A DNA stretch of 51,082 nucleotides from an uncultured archaeon A07HR60 (GTDB taxonomy: Archaea; Halobacteriota; Halobacteria; Halobacteriales; Haloferacaceae). Positions 28,901-38,168 of the stretch are shown in pieces. The stretch is from contig KI543233.1 of NCBI GenBank assembly GCA_000496235.1, forward strand, positions 130,559-181,640, read 5' to 3'. Position 1 is the stretch's first letter, and each line of letters starts with the position of its first letter. A program made the translations under genes and the position numbers. A model generated the notes under the pieces. It ran no database searches, was not told the origin of the DNA, and worked only from the letters and a program-made list of their open reading frames with translations.

Positions 28901-29152
28901 CTATGCAGTTCGAGTTTGAGTGTCCTGTGGGAGTGACTGATCACCCTCCTGCTGGGCCGCCGCCGCGAGTTCGGTGGCGAGTGCTAACACGGCCTCTTCG
29001 TGTTCATCCCGTGATCCTGTCATTGTCATCGGGGATACTCCGAGCGACTCGTACTCTGCGAGGTCGTCCTCGTGTAAGACCCCGTCAGCGACGAACTGCT
29101 CTGCGATTGTACTCAGCAGCGCGTGAAAATGTATTAACTCTCGTTTTTTCAT
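28901..29152 (-). CDS. UPF0058 family protein
   Basis: 83 residues from MKKRELIHFHALLSTIAEQF, the typical start of this short haloarchaeal family. VLHEDDLAEYESLGVSP is the second conserved stretch, and a Gln/Thr-rich tail ends it. The function is unknown. The frame is open upstream to 29293, but family similarity starts at the ATG chosen. Confidence 0.85.
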   Translation of the reverse strand: MKKRELIHFHALLSTIAEQFVADGVLHEDDLAEYESLGVSPMTMTGSRDEHEEAVLALATELAAAAQQEGDQSLPQDTQTRTA

Positions 29153-29490
29153 GGCTCGGATGTCGTAAATACGTCTGCAGAGGGTAAAACGGTGCCTCGT
29201 AGTCCGACAGAATCGATTTCGGCTGGGCTCTCTACACTCTCGGCGAGATCCCTGATACTGACGAATAAACAAGGCAAGTTCTGCGGGCCACAACCTCGAG
29301 GTGTGTTCATCAGGTAAGACTGGTCACGACAATTTAATGCCAGACTTGACGAATGTTCGACTGATGATGCGTGATGAATCTCGCTACCGAAACGGGGTCA
29401 TCTCGAGAAACGCTTGGGACCTGTTCGTGCAATGGGCAATGACAACACTCCAGACAGTCGACATTGGCTGTCCGCTGCATTTCCAGCACT
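29153..29490. other. Region between UPF0058 and mamA
   Basis: 338 bp without a supported gene; it must contain the divergent promoters. No riboswitch-like fold for cobalamin was identified by eye, although MamA needs B12. Confidence 0.45.
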
Positions 29491-29967
29491 ATGTCGACAC
29501 GATCTGAACAGACACCAGGACCCGTCGTTGTGCTAGGCACGATTGGGTCGGACGCACACGTCGTCGGTATCACACTGCTAGAACACGCGCTCGAAGACGC
29601 TGGGTTCGAAGTTCACAATCTTGGGGCCCAGACCTCGTGTGCTGAATTTGCCGAGGCAGCCGCTGCGACGGGCGCGGACGGTGTGTTGATTTCATCACTG
29701 TACGGCCACGCCGAACAGGATTGCCGGGGACTTCACGACAGGCTCGAACAAACCGGGAACGAGTACGTCACCTGCATCGGTGGGAATCTCTCCGTCGGGC
29801 AGGCTGAACTCTCTGAGGTCCAGCAGACATTCCGTGAGATGGGGTTTGACCGCGTGTTCGGTCAAAACGCCGAGTTCGACACGGTGATTGAAACGCTTCG
29901 TGACGCGATTGCCGGTGAAAAACCGGCCCGTGACCGCGAGTCTGATCCGGTGAGCGTACGAACCTGA
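29491..29967 (+). CDS. mamA: Methylaspartate (glutamate) mutase sigma subunit
   Basis: Small B12-binding subunit of glutamate mutase, which interconverts L-glutamate and L-threo-3-methylaspartate. It has 158 residues. The base-off cobalamin motif is DAHVVG (Asp21, His23, Gly26); the SSLYG and IGGNLSVG loops follow. It starts the mamA-mamB-mal cluster, 132 bp before mamB. In haloarchaea these enzymes serve the methylaspartate cycle for acetyl-CoA assimilation; glutamate fermentation is the other known use. Confidence 0.94.
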   Translation: MSTRSEQTPGPVVVLGTIGSDAHVVGITLLEHALEDAGFEVHNLGAQTSCAEFAEAAAATGADGVLISSLYGHAEQDCRGLHDRLEQTGNEYVTCIGGNLSVGQAELSEVQQTFREMGFDRVFGQNAEFDTVIETLRDAIAGEKPARDRESDPVSVRT

Positions 29968-30036
29968 ATGACCGTTTCTCTCGATTAGACCTCACTAGCT
30001 TAAGTTGAGTTAACCCTTCCCGAATTTCACTGATAT

Positions 30037-30069
30037 GACCCGACCCAACCTGACCTAACCTGACCTAAG
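30037..30069 (+). repeat. Degenerate pentanucleotide repeat before mamB
   Basis: Six consecutive five-base units of the form RACCY (GACCC, GACCC, AACCT, GACCT, AACCT, GACCT), including a perfect double AACCTGACCT. It lies in the mamA-mamB gap, 30 nt before mamB, where it may affect its translation or transcription. Confidence 0.75.
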
Positions 30070-30099
30070 CCACGCTACCAATACCTGCGCCTACAACAC

Positions 30100-31530
30100 A
30101 TGATCTCAAACACCCGGTTGACAGAATCCGAGTTCCACGCCACCGCTGAGCGAGTCCAGCAGAACGGCCCAGACGACTTGGCGACTGAATTCAACTCAGC
30201 TGTCCAGTTCCACCGAGGATTGGCACCTAACAAGCGATTCACCCCAACACTCCGTCACGCGGATCACGTTCTCTTGCAACCACGTGGCGGTGTTGCTCGG
30301 CTCTCCAAGCAGATCGCGTTGTTGAATCACCTGGAATCTGAGGGCAGCGCCGATCTGCTCCCGACGACAATCGACTCGTACACGAGAGACAATGAGTACG
30401 CAAAAGCCAGAGACGGTCTCGAACGGTCCCGGGAGACAGGAGACAGTCACTTGAACGGGTTTCCCGCTGTGACTCACGGTGTCGACGGCTGTCGAGAACT
30501 CGTTGAGGCCGTGGAACGTCCGGTCCAGGTGCGTCATGGGACGCCTGACGCCAGACTCCTCGCGTTGGTCACGCTCGCGGGAGGCTTCCAGAGTTTCGAG
30601 GGTGGCCCCATCAGCTACAATCTACCATACACGAACCGACACGATCTGGCAGAGACTATCGAGTACTGGCAGTTCGTTGATCGATTGTGTGGTGCCTACA
30701 CGGACCGCGGTGTGAAAATCAATCGTGAGCCGTTCGGCCCACTAACGGGCACACTCGTGCCGCCATGCGTGGCAATTACGATTTGTATTATCGAGGGACT
30801 ATTAGCGGCAACACAGGGTGTACGCAGTGTGACTCTCGGCTACGGGCAAGTCGGAAATCTGGTGCAGGACGTAGCGGCTCTCCGGGCAATTCGGGCACTT
30901 GGGGATGAGTATCTTCCGAATGACGTGACTGTGACTACGGTGTTTCACCAGTGGATGGGCGGGTTCCCGCGTGACGAGGCTCAGGCTCACGGGGTGATCG
31001 GATTAGGAGGACTCACTGCCGGGATAGCTGAACCAGACAAAGTCATCACGAAATCCCCGCAAGAGGCGGCTGGCGTTCCCACTGCCGAATCCAATGCGGC
31101 CGGCCTTCGAGCCACAGGCCAAGCGCTGCACATGCTGAGTGACCAGGAGATCGCTCTTGAGGGAATGCAACAAGAGTATGACCTCATCTCCCGGTCGGTG
31201 CGGTCTCTGTTGGCGGCTGTACGAGCCGCCGGTGACGGCGATATCGCGAAGGGGACGATCGACGCGTTCGAAACCGGCCAACTGGACGTTCCATTCCCGC
31301 CGAGTGACGCCTCAGCAGGGGATCTGCTCCCGGTCCGTGACGACCGTGGTCGCGTGCGATTACTGAAATTCGGGAATTTAGCGCTGACCGACGATATCAA
31401 AGATATCCACCGCTCTCATCTCGAAGACCGCGCCGCGACAGAAGGACGCCGCCCCTCGTTTCGCATGGTTGCTGATGACGTGTCTGCCGTCAGTGAGGGC
31501 GGGCTGATCGGCCGGCCAGACGAGGACTGA
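30100..31530 (+). CDS. mamB: Methylaspartate (glutamate) mutase epsilon subunit
   Basis: Catalytic subunit of glutamate mutase; a TIM barrel that binds substrate and docks on the B12 subunit MamA. It has 476 residues, normal length. Conserved stretches include LLQPRGGVARLSKQIALLNH, GPISYNLPYT, FGPLTGTLVPPCVAI and VTTVFHQWMGGFPRDEAQAH. Its stop codon overlaps the mal start codon by one base (TGATG), so mamB and mal are translationally coupled. Confidence 0.95.
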   Translation: MISNTRLTESEFHATAERVQQNGPDDLATEFNSAVQFHRGLAPNKRFTPTLRHADHVLLQPRGGVARLSKQIALLNHLESEGSADLLPTTIDSYTRDNEYAKARDGLERSRETGDSHLNGFPAVTHGVDGCRELVEAVERPVQVRHGTPDARLLALVTLAGGFQSFEGGPISYNLPYTNRHDLAETIEYWQFVDRLCGAYTDRGVKINREPFGPLTGTLVPPCVAITICIIEGLLAATQGVRSVTLGYGQVGNLVQDVAALRAIRALGDEYLPNDVTVTTVFHQWMGGFPRDEAQAHGVIGLGGLTAGIAEPDKVITKSPQEAAGVPTAESNAAGLRATGQALHMLSDQEIALEGMQQEYDLISRSVRSLLAAVRAAGDGDIAKGTIDAFETGQLDVPFPPSDASAGDLLPVRDDRGRVRLLKFGNLALTDDIKDIHRSHLEDRAATEGRRPSFRMVADDVSAVSEGGLIGRPDED

Positions 31531-32774
31531 TGGAAATCGAATCTGTCCGGGCGGTCCCCGGTGTCTCCGCGTATTTCACCGACGACCAGGCCGCTATCAC
31601 CGACGGAACGCCCAAAGACGGCTTCGGTTATGCTGGTGAGCCGACGACGGCCGGTTTCCAGCAGATCCGCGAACCCGGAGAAGCATTGCTCGTCGAAATC
31701 GGGCTCACAAGCGGACAGCGGGTCAGAGGCGACTGTGCGGCCGTCCAGTACTCTGGCGTGGCCACACGAGACCCCATATTCCGTGCCGACGAACACGTCG
31801 CTATCGTCGAAGAGCGTCTCGGTCCCGAACTAGTTGGCCGCTCTGCCGACAGATTCGTCGATAACGCCCGGATACTGGAGCAGTGCGAACAACCCGACCA
31901 CCAGCGGGACTCACTCCATACGGCCGTTCAGTACGGCGTATCACAGGCACTCGCGGCAGCAGCTGCGCGGAGTCGGGAGACAACTCAGACCCAGGTGTTG
32001 GCGACTGCGCTCGAGACGACACCCGCGAGCGACCCGATTGCAGTGTTCGGTCAATCTGGCTCGGCCCGGCGCGACGCCGCAGAGCGGATGCTCCGGAAAC
32101 GCGTTCCAGTCTTACCACACGGCTTATTCAATAGTCTCGAGACCGTCGGGGCCGACGGGGAGAAGCTGCTCGAGTACGTCTCCTGGCTATCCGACCGGTG
32201 TCAGCAGGTCGAATCAGCGTATCGGCCTCGATTTCACGTCGATATTTACGGGGCAGTCGGCAGGCTGTTCGGGAGCCCCTACGATCGGTCGGAAGTGATC
32301 GATTATTTCCGCGAACTTGAGCGGGCGGCCGCTCCATATCACCTGCAAGTGGAGGAGCCGATGGACGAAGGCTCCCGGTCAGCCCAGATCAGAGCGATGC
32401 AGGAACTCCGTGACGGGCTGGCTGACGAGCAGGTGACAGTTGACCTGGTCGCCGATGAGTGGTGTGACAGTCGAGCCGATGTTGAAGCGTTCGCTGACGC
32501 AGACGCGGTCGATCTCGTACAGGTGAAACCCCCAGATATGGGTAGCTTACTCGAGTCTGGTCGCGCCATCCGGCAGTGTGCTGGCACCGATACACGGGTG
32601 TATCTCGGCGGGTCCTGCAACGAAACCACGCGCTCGGCACAGGCCTGTACTCACCTCGGTCTGGCGACCGATGTGGACCAGATTCTCGCGAAACCTGGGA
32701 TGGGATTTGACGAAGGGTTCGCCGTCGTCACCAACGAAATGCGGCGGACGCTGGCTCGGCATCGCTGTGACTGA
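31530..32774 (+). CDS. mal: Methylaspartate ammonia-lyase
   Basis: Removes ammonia from 3-methylaspartate to give mesaconate. It has 414 residues and is an enolase-superfamily barrel: N-terminal cap ([20 protein letters not shown]), [13 protein letters not shown] with the first metal Asp, EEPMDEGSR with the metal Glu, LVADEW with the next Asp and VQVKPPDMG with the catalytic Lys region. The enzyme follows MamB in the same pathway. The next two steps of the cycle (mesaconate CoA-transferase, mesaconyl-CoA hydratase) have no gene in the window. Confidence 0.95.
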   Translation: MEIESVRAVPGVSAYFTDDQAAITDGTPKDGFGYAGEPTTAGFQQIREPGEALLVEIGLTSGQRVRGDCAAVQYSGVATRDPIFRADEHVAIVEERLGPELVGRSADRFVDNARILEQCEQPDHQRDSLHTAVQYGVSQALAAAAARSRETTQTQVLATALETTPASDPIAVFGQSGSARRDAAERMLRKRVPVLPHGLFNSLETVGADGEKLLEYVSWLSDRCQQVESAYRPRFHVDIYGAVGRLFGSPYDRSEVIDYFRELERAAAPYHLQVEEPMDEGSRSAQIRAMQELRDGLADEQVTVDLVADEWCDSRADVEAFADADAVDLVQVKPPDMGSLLESGRAIRQCAGTDTRVYLGGSCNETTRSAQACTHLGLATDVDQILAKPGMGFDEGFAVVTNEMRRTLARHRCD

Positions 32775-32826
32775 TCGGCTCCACGGCACGAATGTCCCAC
32801 CGATGCGAACCTGGAGCCGGCAACAC

Positions 32827-32844
32827 TCACAACTGCAGTTGTGA
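32827..32844. repeat. 18-bp perfect palindrome after mal
   Basis: TCACAACTGCAGTTGTGA, fully symmetric. It lies 53 nt after the mal stop and 80 nt before the TATA-like box of the next gene. It could be a protein-binding site or an RNA hairpin. Confidence 0.7.
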
Positions 32845-32923
32845 CAGAAACTCACAGGCGAGCCCTACCGCGATAGCTACGTTGTTGAGACCTCATTGGG
32901 TTCTTCTATCCGCTACGCAGACG

Positions 32924-32933
32924 CTTTTTTGTA
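32924..32933 (+). promoter_or_regulatory. TATA-like box of the UPF0173 gene
   Basis: CTTTTTTGTA, about 28 nt before the ATG at 32957, which fixes that start and indicates transcription separate from mal. Confidence 0.45.
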
Positions 32934-32956
32934 CCTGCTATCTGAATCCCGATGTG

Positions 32957-33679
32957 ATGGAACTCACCTGGCACGGCCACTCTACGTGGCACGTCACGGT
33001 CGGAGACACGGACTTGTTAATCGACCCGTTTTTCGACAATCCGTTCACGGAGGCTACTCCAGAGACGATTGACAGCCCAGACTTCGTCTTACTCACGCAC
33101 GGGCATGCAGACCACGTGGCACACGCGCCGGCGTTCAGTGACGCGACGCTCGTGGCGACTCCGGAACTGGTGGGATACGCCCAAGACGAGTTTGGCTTCG
33201 ACGACGCTATCGGTGGCACGGGAATGAATCTCGGCGGGACTGTCTCGGCCGGAGACGCGACCGTGACCATGGTCCGGGCCGACCACTCGAACGGCATCGA
33301 AAACGATCCCGACACCTCAGCGGGTATGCCTGCCGGATTCGTCATCGCGGACGGGCCCACGACCCGAGAGGCCGATCCGGCTGTCACGAGCTTCTATCAC
33401 GCGGGCGATACCTCGCTCATGTCCGAGATGCGAGACGTGATTGGGTCGTTCCTCCACCCTGACGCAGCCGCACTTCCCGTTGGTGACCACTTCACCATGG
33501 GGCCAGGACAGGGCGCGATTGCTGCAGACTGGGTTGGCGCCGAGACCGTCTTTCCGATGCATTATGACACGTTCCCCCCAATCGAAATCGACATAGACGA
33601 GTTCGTTCGCGAAGTCGATGCCGTCGGCGGCGACAGTGAAGTGGTCGTGCTCGAGGGTGACGAGAGCCACACGCTCTGA
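32957..33679 (+). CDS. UPF0173 metal-dependent hydrolase
   Basis: 240-residue MBL-fold hydrolase starting [20 protein letters not shown]. The metal motif is HGHADH (48-53), with a later FYHAGDTSL (Asp ligand) and [12 protein letters not shown] (last His). These match UPF0173 exactly. The substrate is unknown. It runs separately from mal, with its own promoter, and converges with the MFS gene, whose stop is at 33756. Confidence 0.93.
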   Translation: MELTWHGHSTWHVTVGDTDLLIDPFFDNPFTEATPETIDSPDFVLLTHGHADHVAHAPAFSDATLVATPELVGYAQDEFGFDDAIGGTGMNLGGTVSAGDATVTMVRADHSNGIENDPDTSAGMPAGFVIADGPTTREADPAVTSFYHAGDTSLMSEMRDVIGSFLHPDAAALPVGDHFTMGPGQGAIAADWVGAETVFPMHYDTFPPIEIDIDEFVREVDAVGGDSEVVVLEGDESHTL

Positions 33680-33755
33680 GGGTTCCGCCACGACGTGTTT
33701 GAACAATCGAGACTGTCGGGACTATCGGGGGTATCAGGGGGCTTCAGGGAGCTTC

Positions 33756-34943
33756 TCACAAATCGAGTTCGAGCAGTCGGTTTGTAATCAGTGTGGCGAA
33801 GCCGAATCCAGTCACGCCGATCAAAAGCGAGAACGCCGCCGCCCATCCGAGAAAGTCTGCCAGTGCCCCAGTCACGACTGACCCTGTCGCGCCGACGATC
33901 ATATACGAGGTTCGGACAAGGCCGAATCCGGCTCCCCGCTCGGCGTCTCCAAGTGTGTCGATGAACCGCGATTGAAGCGGGGCTCCCCAACTCATCGCCA
34001 CCCCGACTATCACACACGCCACTGCTAAGCGACCGATTGCCCACCCACGAGTTGCCCCGACGACGAGCAGTCCGTAGCCCACGACGCCTGCGGCCATCGT
34101 TATCGTGGCTGCAGAGTCCCGGCTCAGTCTGTCCGAGATCCACCCGGTCACCGGCTGGGTCGCCCCGTGGACGATGAAGTACAAGGAAAACAGGAGGCTG
34201 GCCCGGGCAGGCGACAGGCCCGCAGCAGTCACCAGAAAAGCCGGTAGAAACGAGGCTGTCGCCTGCCAGGAGAACGCCCCGGCAATCGACAGCAGAGTCG
34301 TGTAAACGATTGGTGGGCGGCTCATCAGCTCGATCAGTGGGCCGATTGTGGTCAACCGATCGATTACAGGCCCGTCGGGACGGCTAGGTTCGGTCGGGTC
34401 TGTGGCCGTCCAGAAGAGCCCGAATATGAGGACAGCGACACCACTTCCCAGGAGAATCGCCGGCCGCCAGCCGTATCGAGCCCCTACGAGCGCGGCAACC
34501 GGCGGCGCAATCAGCCCGGCCAACGGGCCGCCGGCCACGTGGACCCCGATTGCCCGCCCGATTTCGTCAAACTGCCGAGAGAGAAACGTTGTGGCCACCG
34601 AGTAGTGGAGACCAGCGCCAGCGCCGAGGATGACAGCAACGGCCAGAAATGCTTCCGGCCCGGGAGCTGCTGCGAGCAGGAGACTCGCCACGGCGGTGAT
34701 ACCGAGAGCGGCGAGGATAATCTTCCGTTCACCAATTCGGTCGGCGAACACCCCGCTGGGGAACTGCGCCATTGCGTACGCCAGCCACATGCCTGACAGC
34801 GCCAGACCGATCCTCGTATTCGAGATCCCCAGATCAGCGGTGATCAGCGGGACGACCGGGCTAATCACCAAGCGGGCGACCATCGTCGCGCCGAACGCGA
34901 GCGTACAGGCGACGAGAGCCGTGTAGGCGTACCGCCAGTTCAC
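33756..34943 (-). CDS. MFS transporter
   Basis: 395-residue major facilitator with about 12 hydrophobic segments. The A-like motif GVFADRIGERKII between helices 2 and 3 is a strong family mark, and a second loop GWISDRLSRDSA occurs at the pseudo-symmetric position. The substrate cannot be deduced; the general form is that of drug/anion exporters. It is convergent with the UPF0173 gene and has no operon partner. The 76-bp gap to UPF0173 contains an imperfect 9-10-bp repeat run at about 33705-33755. Confidence 0.88.
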   Translation of the reverse strand: MNWRYAYTALVACTLAFGATMVARLVISPVVPLITADLGISNTRIGLALSGMWLAYAMAQFPSGVFADRIGERKIILAALGITAVASLLLAAAPGPEAFLAVAVILGAGAGLHYSVATTFLSRQFDEIGRAIGVHVAGGPLAGLIAPPVAALVGARYGWRPAILLGSGVAVLIFGLFWTATDPTEPSRPDGPVIDRLTTIGPLIELMSRPPIVYTTLLSIAGAFSWQATASFLPAFLVTAAGLSPARASLLFSLYFIVHGATQPVTGWISDRLSRDSAATITMAAGVVGYGLLVVGATRGWAIGRLAVACVIVGVAMSWGAPLQSRFIDTLGDAERGAGFGLVRTSYMIVGATGSVVTGALADFLGWAAAFSLLIGVTGFGFATLITNRLLELDL

Positions 34944-35060
34944 AGTGACAAGTTCCTCGTAGGTGGTTTCCTCATTGTGGGCTTCCGAACGCGTTGCCGG
35001 AACCGACAGGTGTCAGTTCAGTTGTGGGATGTGACGCGACGCTAATCTGTAGTGTCTCGC

Positions 35061-36218
35061 TCACTCGACGACCAACTCGATCGGATAGTCGGTGAGATTG
35101 CGGTATCCATCGGCTGTCACAGCCACGATATCCTCAATGCGGACACCGCCAATAGCGGGGTCGTACAGCCCAGGTTCCACCGTGATAATGTGGCCTGCTT
35201 CCAGTTCACCACCACGCGGCGAGAGACTCGGCCCCTCGTGGACATCGAGACCGACGCCGTGGCCCGTAGAATGAATGAATCCCGTTTCCGTGTCGGGCTC
35301 TGCCCGCAAGGTCGGGAGACCGGCGTTTTCGTACACGTCGCAGGCAGCCGCATGCACGGCCTCACCGGTAGCCCCCGGTTCCACGGTAGCGAGTGCCTCC
35401 TTGAGCGCCTCCTGAGTGAGACTGAACCACTCTTCAAGTTGCTCGTCTGGGGATCCTACGACGAACGTCCGGGTCATGTCCGCGTGATACTTACTCGTCT
35501 TATCACGCGGGAAAATGTCGATAATGATCGGCTCGCCTGGTTCAAGCGGGCCCGCGCCGCGATCGTGGGGGTCTGCGGCCTGTCCACCACAGGCGACAAT
35601 CGTCTCGTCCAGCGCACACCCGTGTTCAAGAAGTGTCATCTCGATTTCTCGTTTTACTCGTTCGCTGGTGAGCGGCTCCCCGCCGTGGAGCAACTGACCA
35701 TCTCCGGGCGTCGCTTCCGAGAGAAGTCGTTCTGCGGCTGCCAGTGCCGCCTCGTTGGCCTCCTGTGTGGCAGCCACGTATTCGACTTCGGTGTTAGTCT
35801 TCACCTCCCGGCTCTCCCCGATGACCCCTGCAGTGTCGACCGTCACTGCCAAGCCACGCTCTCGGAGTCCGTCTGCAGTTCCGACCGGGGCCCGTCGTGG
35901 CATCGCGACAGAATCGACTCCCTTCGAGCGAACGAATTCTGCGTACAGATCAAGACGGTCTTCCCGGCCGCCGTATTCGAAGTCGTAATCAGCGTGTCGC
36001 TCGACGGAATCTGCACGTGATTCGGTTTGTGCCCGGCCGTACTCTAGCCCGGAGACGAGAAGATGCGTCTGGCCATCATACAGCGTCACAAACGGATCTG
36101 GCCCCGTGAAATCAGAGAGGTATAGTTGATCGGACTCTTCCTGTGAGGCATCGAGTAGATACCCGTCGATACCTTCTTTCTCGAGATAACGGTCCAAACT
36201 AGAAATATCTCGGCTCAT
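35061..36218 (-). CDS. M24 family Xaa-Pro peptidase
   Basis: 385 residues. An N-terminal creatinase-like domain (1-150) and a C-terminal pita-bread domain are present. Metal ligands are visible: Asp in PIIIDIFPRD, Asp in HADMTRTF, His in STGHGVGLDVHE, Glu in TVEPGLYD and Glu in VRIEDIV. The family hydrolyses Xaa-Pro dipeptides or N-terminal Xaa-Pro bonds. A long antisense open frame across it is a codon-bias artefact. Confidence 0.93.
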   Translation of the reverse strand: MSRDISSLDRYLEKEGIDGYLLDASQEESDQLYLSDFTGPDPFVTLYDGQTHLLVSGLEYGRAQTESRADSVERHADYDFEYGGREDRLDLYAEFVRSKGVDSVAMPRRAPVGTADGLRERGLAVTVDTAGVIGESREVKTNTEVEYVAATQEANEAALAAAERLLSEATPGDGQLLHGGEPLTSERVKREIEMTLLEHGCALDETIVACGGQAADPHDRGAGPLEPGEPIIIDIFPRDKTSKYHADMTRTFVVGSPDEQLEEWFSLTQEALKEALATVEPGATGEAVHAAACDVYENAGLPTLRAEPDTETGFIHSTGHGVGLDVHEGPSLSPRGGELEAGHIITVEPGLYDPAIGGVRIEDIVAVTADGYRNLTDYPIELVVE

Positions 36219-36580
36219 AATCGTAGCACGGTTGGCTGGAGTATATTAGTTGTCACACTCACTTCAATCCGCGAACCATTATCGTGAAGTCGAACTGAGT
36301 AGGCCGGCACCCCCGTGATTTCTGCTCAGCCCATAGGTTCGGGACTCGGGTTGCTACCGGCCACGGCCGGTATTTCTGGGTCATGAACAGTCCAGCTCTA
36401 GACGCACACTGTGAGTCTGAGCAGGGCCCACCAATCAGCATGCCCTCCCGCAGCACGTGTCAGGGAAACCGTGAGGGATGCTCCAATTCTTGGCCATCCG
36501 CCATCGGTTCAGCCTCCGGTCACGGTAGCAGTCAGACGTAGCGTCGGTACTCTCATACCCGCCCCGGCCGGACGCAGAGT
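36219..36580. other. Divergent M24 peptidase/aroA intergenic region
   Basis: 362 bp with the aroA promoter at its right end. A minus-strand open frame at 36259-36456 shows no recognisable domain. No RNA or repeat is supported. Confidence 0.45.
36552..36558 (+). promoter_or_regulatory. TATA-like box of aroA
   Basis: CTCATAC, 26-29 nt before the aroA ATG at 36581. Confidence 0.35.
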
Positions 36581-37900
36581 ATGGACGCTCACGTCTCCCG
36601 CTCGCTGGTGAGCGGCACCGCTCGGGCACCGCCGTCGAAGAGTTATACCCATCGCGCGCTCTTAGCGGCCGGCTACGGCGATACAACGAGCGTGGATACC
36701 CCGCTGATCAGTGCTGATACCCGCGCGACAGCTCGGGCAGTGGAGTCATTTGGGGGTACCGTGTCCGAAGTCGATCAGTCACTCGTGGTTGAGGGGTTCA
36801 ATGGCCATCCGGCTGTCCCGGATGACGTGATCGATTGTCAAAATAGCGGGACGACGATGCGGCTCACCACCGCAACCTCAGCGCTGGTCGACGGGCTGAC
36901 AGTGCTGACCGGTGACGCGTCGTTGCGGTCACGACCTCAGGGCCCACTTCTCGCCGCGTTGACAGACCTGGACGTACGAGCGCAGAGCACGCGTCACAAC
37001 GGGCAAGCGCCGCTCGTAGTCGAGGGACCGATGTCAGGCGGTGAGGTAACAATCCCCGGAGATGTCTCCTCACAGTACGTGACAGCACTTCTGATGGCAG
37101 GTGCTGTCTCTGAGGAAGGGGTCGAAATATCGCTATCGACAGAGCTGAAATCTGCTCCGTATGTAGATATTACGCTGGAACTGCTGGACTCGTTTGGAAT
37201 CGACGCCTCCCCTGTGGGTGCCGACACCGCACTGGGGGCGACTGGATTTGTCGTGGCTGGCGGCCAACAGTATCATCCTGACGGCGGGCACTATGAGGTG
37301 CCCGGCGATTTCTCTTCGATATCGTATCTGCTCGCAGCAGGTGCTATTGCAGCCGACACCGACGGGATCCGAGTGGAGGGGGCCAGACCGAGTGCGCAGG
37401 GTGACGACGCAATTGTTGATATCCTTGAGCAGATGGATGCCAGAATCGAGTGGGATCGACCTGACGGGGTGATTACCGTTGAGCAGTCCTCACTGTCGGG
37501 AACAGACGTTTCAGCCGCTAATACGCCAGATTTACTGCCGACGATAGCTGTACTCGGTGCTGTCGCTGATGGAGATACGCGAATCCAGGACTGTGAACAC
37601 GTCCGCTACAAAGAAACTGACCGCGTCGCGGCGATGGCGACTGCGCTCAAACGCATGGGTGCATCAGTGACTGAAACTGACGATACCCTCACCGTCCACG
37701 GCGATGCCTCCGAGCTGACCGGCGCGAAAGTGGACGGCCGTGGTGACCATCGCCTCGTCATGGCGTTGACGGCTGCTGGGCTTGCGGCCGATGGGACCAC
37801 AACTATCCTGGGAGCCGAACACGTCGATGTGTCGTTTCCCGGTTTTTTCGATATATTCACTTCCCTCGGCGCCGCCGTCGAAACCGAACACCGGCCCTGA
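36581..37900 (+). CDS. aroA: 3-phosphoshikimate 1-carboxyvinyltransferase (EPSP synthase)
   Basis: Sixth step of the shikimate pathway: transfers enolpyruvyl from PEP to shikimate-3-phosphate. It has 439 residues, normal length. Substrate-binding motifs are [15 protein letters not shown] (Lys20, Arg25), NSGTTMRL, the loop [11 protein letters not shown] with its conserved Arg, and the C-terminal [11 protein letters not shown] and [11 protein letters not shown]. It stands alone; other aro genes are not in the window. Confidence 0.96.
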   Translation: MDAHVSRSLVSGTARAPPSKSYTHRALLAAGYGDTTSVDTPLISADTRATARAVESFGGTVSEVDQSLVVEGFNGHPAVPDDVIDCQNSGTTMRLTTATSALVDGLTVLTGDASLRSRPQGPLLAALTDLDVRAQSTRHNGQAPLVVEGPMSGGEVTIPGDVSSQYVTALLMAGAVSEEGVEISLSTELKSAPYVDITLELLDSFGIDASPVGADTALGATGFVVAGGQQYHPDGGHYEVPGDFSSISYLLAAGAIAADTDGIRVEGARPSAQGDDAIVDILEQMDARIEWDRPDGVITVEQSSLSGTDVSAANTPDLLPTIAVLGAVADGDTRIQDCEHVRYKETDRVAAMATALKRMGASVTETDDTLTVHGDASELTGAKVDGRGDHRLVMALTAAGLAADGTTTILGAEHVDVSFPGFFDIFTSLGAAVETEHRP

Positions 37901-38168
37901 CCTCCGTCGAACCAACGGAGTAGTGACTGATCTTTCAATCACCAGGGCCGGGGGTAGACGCGGTCCCGAACACTCAGATCGGGGCTCTTCGAGTGGCGCC
38001 GATGGTCCCGTGTCAGCATGCTTGATCACAGCGAGACTGGATATCGGCACCGAGGATTCGGCTCAGGGTGACCCGGAGGGAGCTCTGACAGTGACGGATG
38101 TGTCCTGCACCTGTATGCTGAACCGAATTGCCTCCCAACAGATACCCCCGATTTTTCGAGAGTGTATG

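Noticed and set aside
29153-29490. Cobalamin riboswitch upstream of the B12-dependent mutase
   Set aside because: No B12-box-like sequence or compact fold could be found by eye.
29301-29507. 68-codon plus-strand frame before mamA
   Set aside because: No recognisable domain and it overlaps the mamA start; more likely leader DNA.
35052-36020. 322-codon plus-strand open frame
   Set aside because: It lies opposite the M24 peptidase, whose metal-binding motifs are clear; long antisense frames are common in GC-biased haloarchaeal genes.
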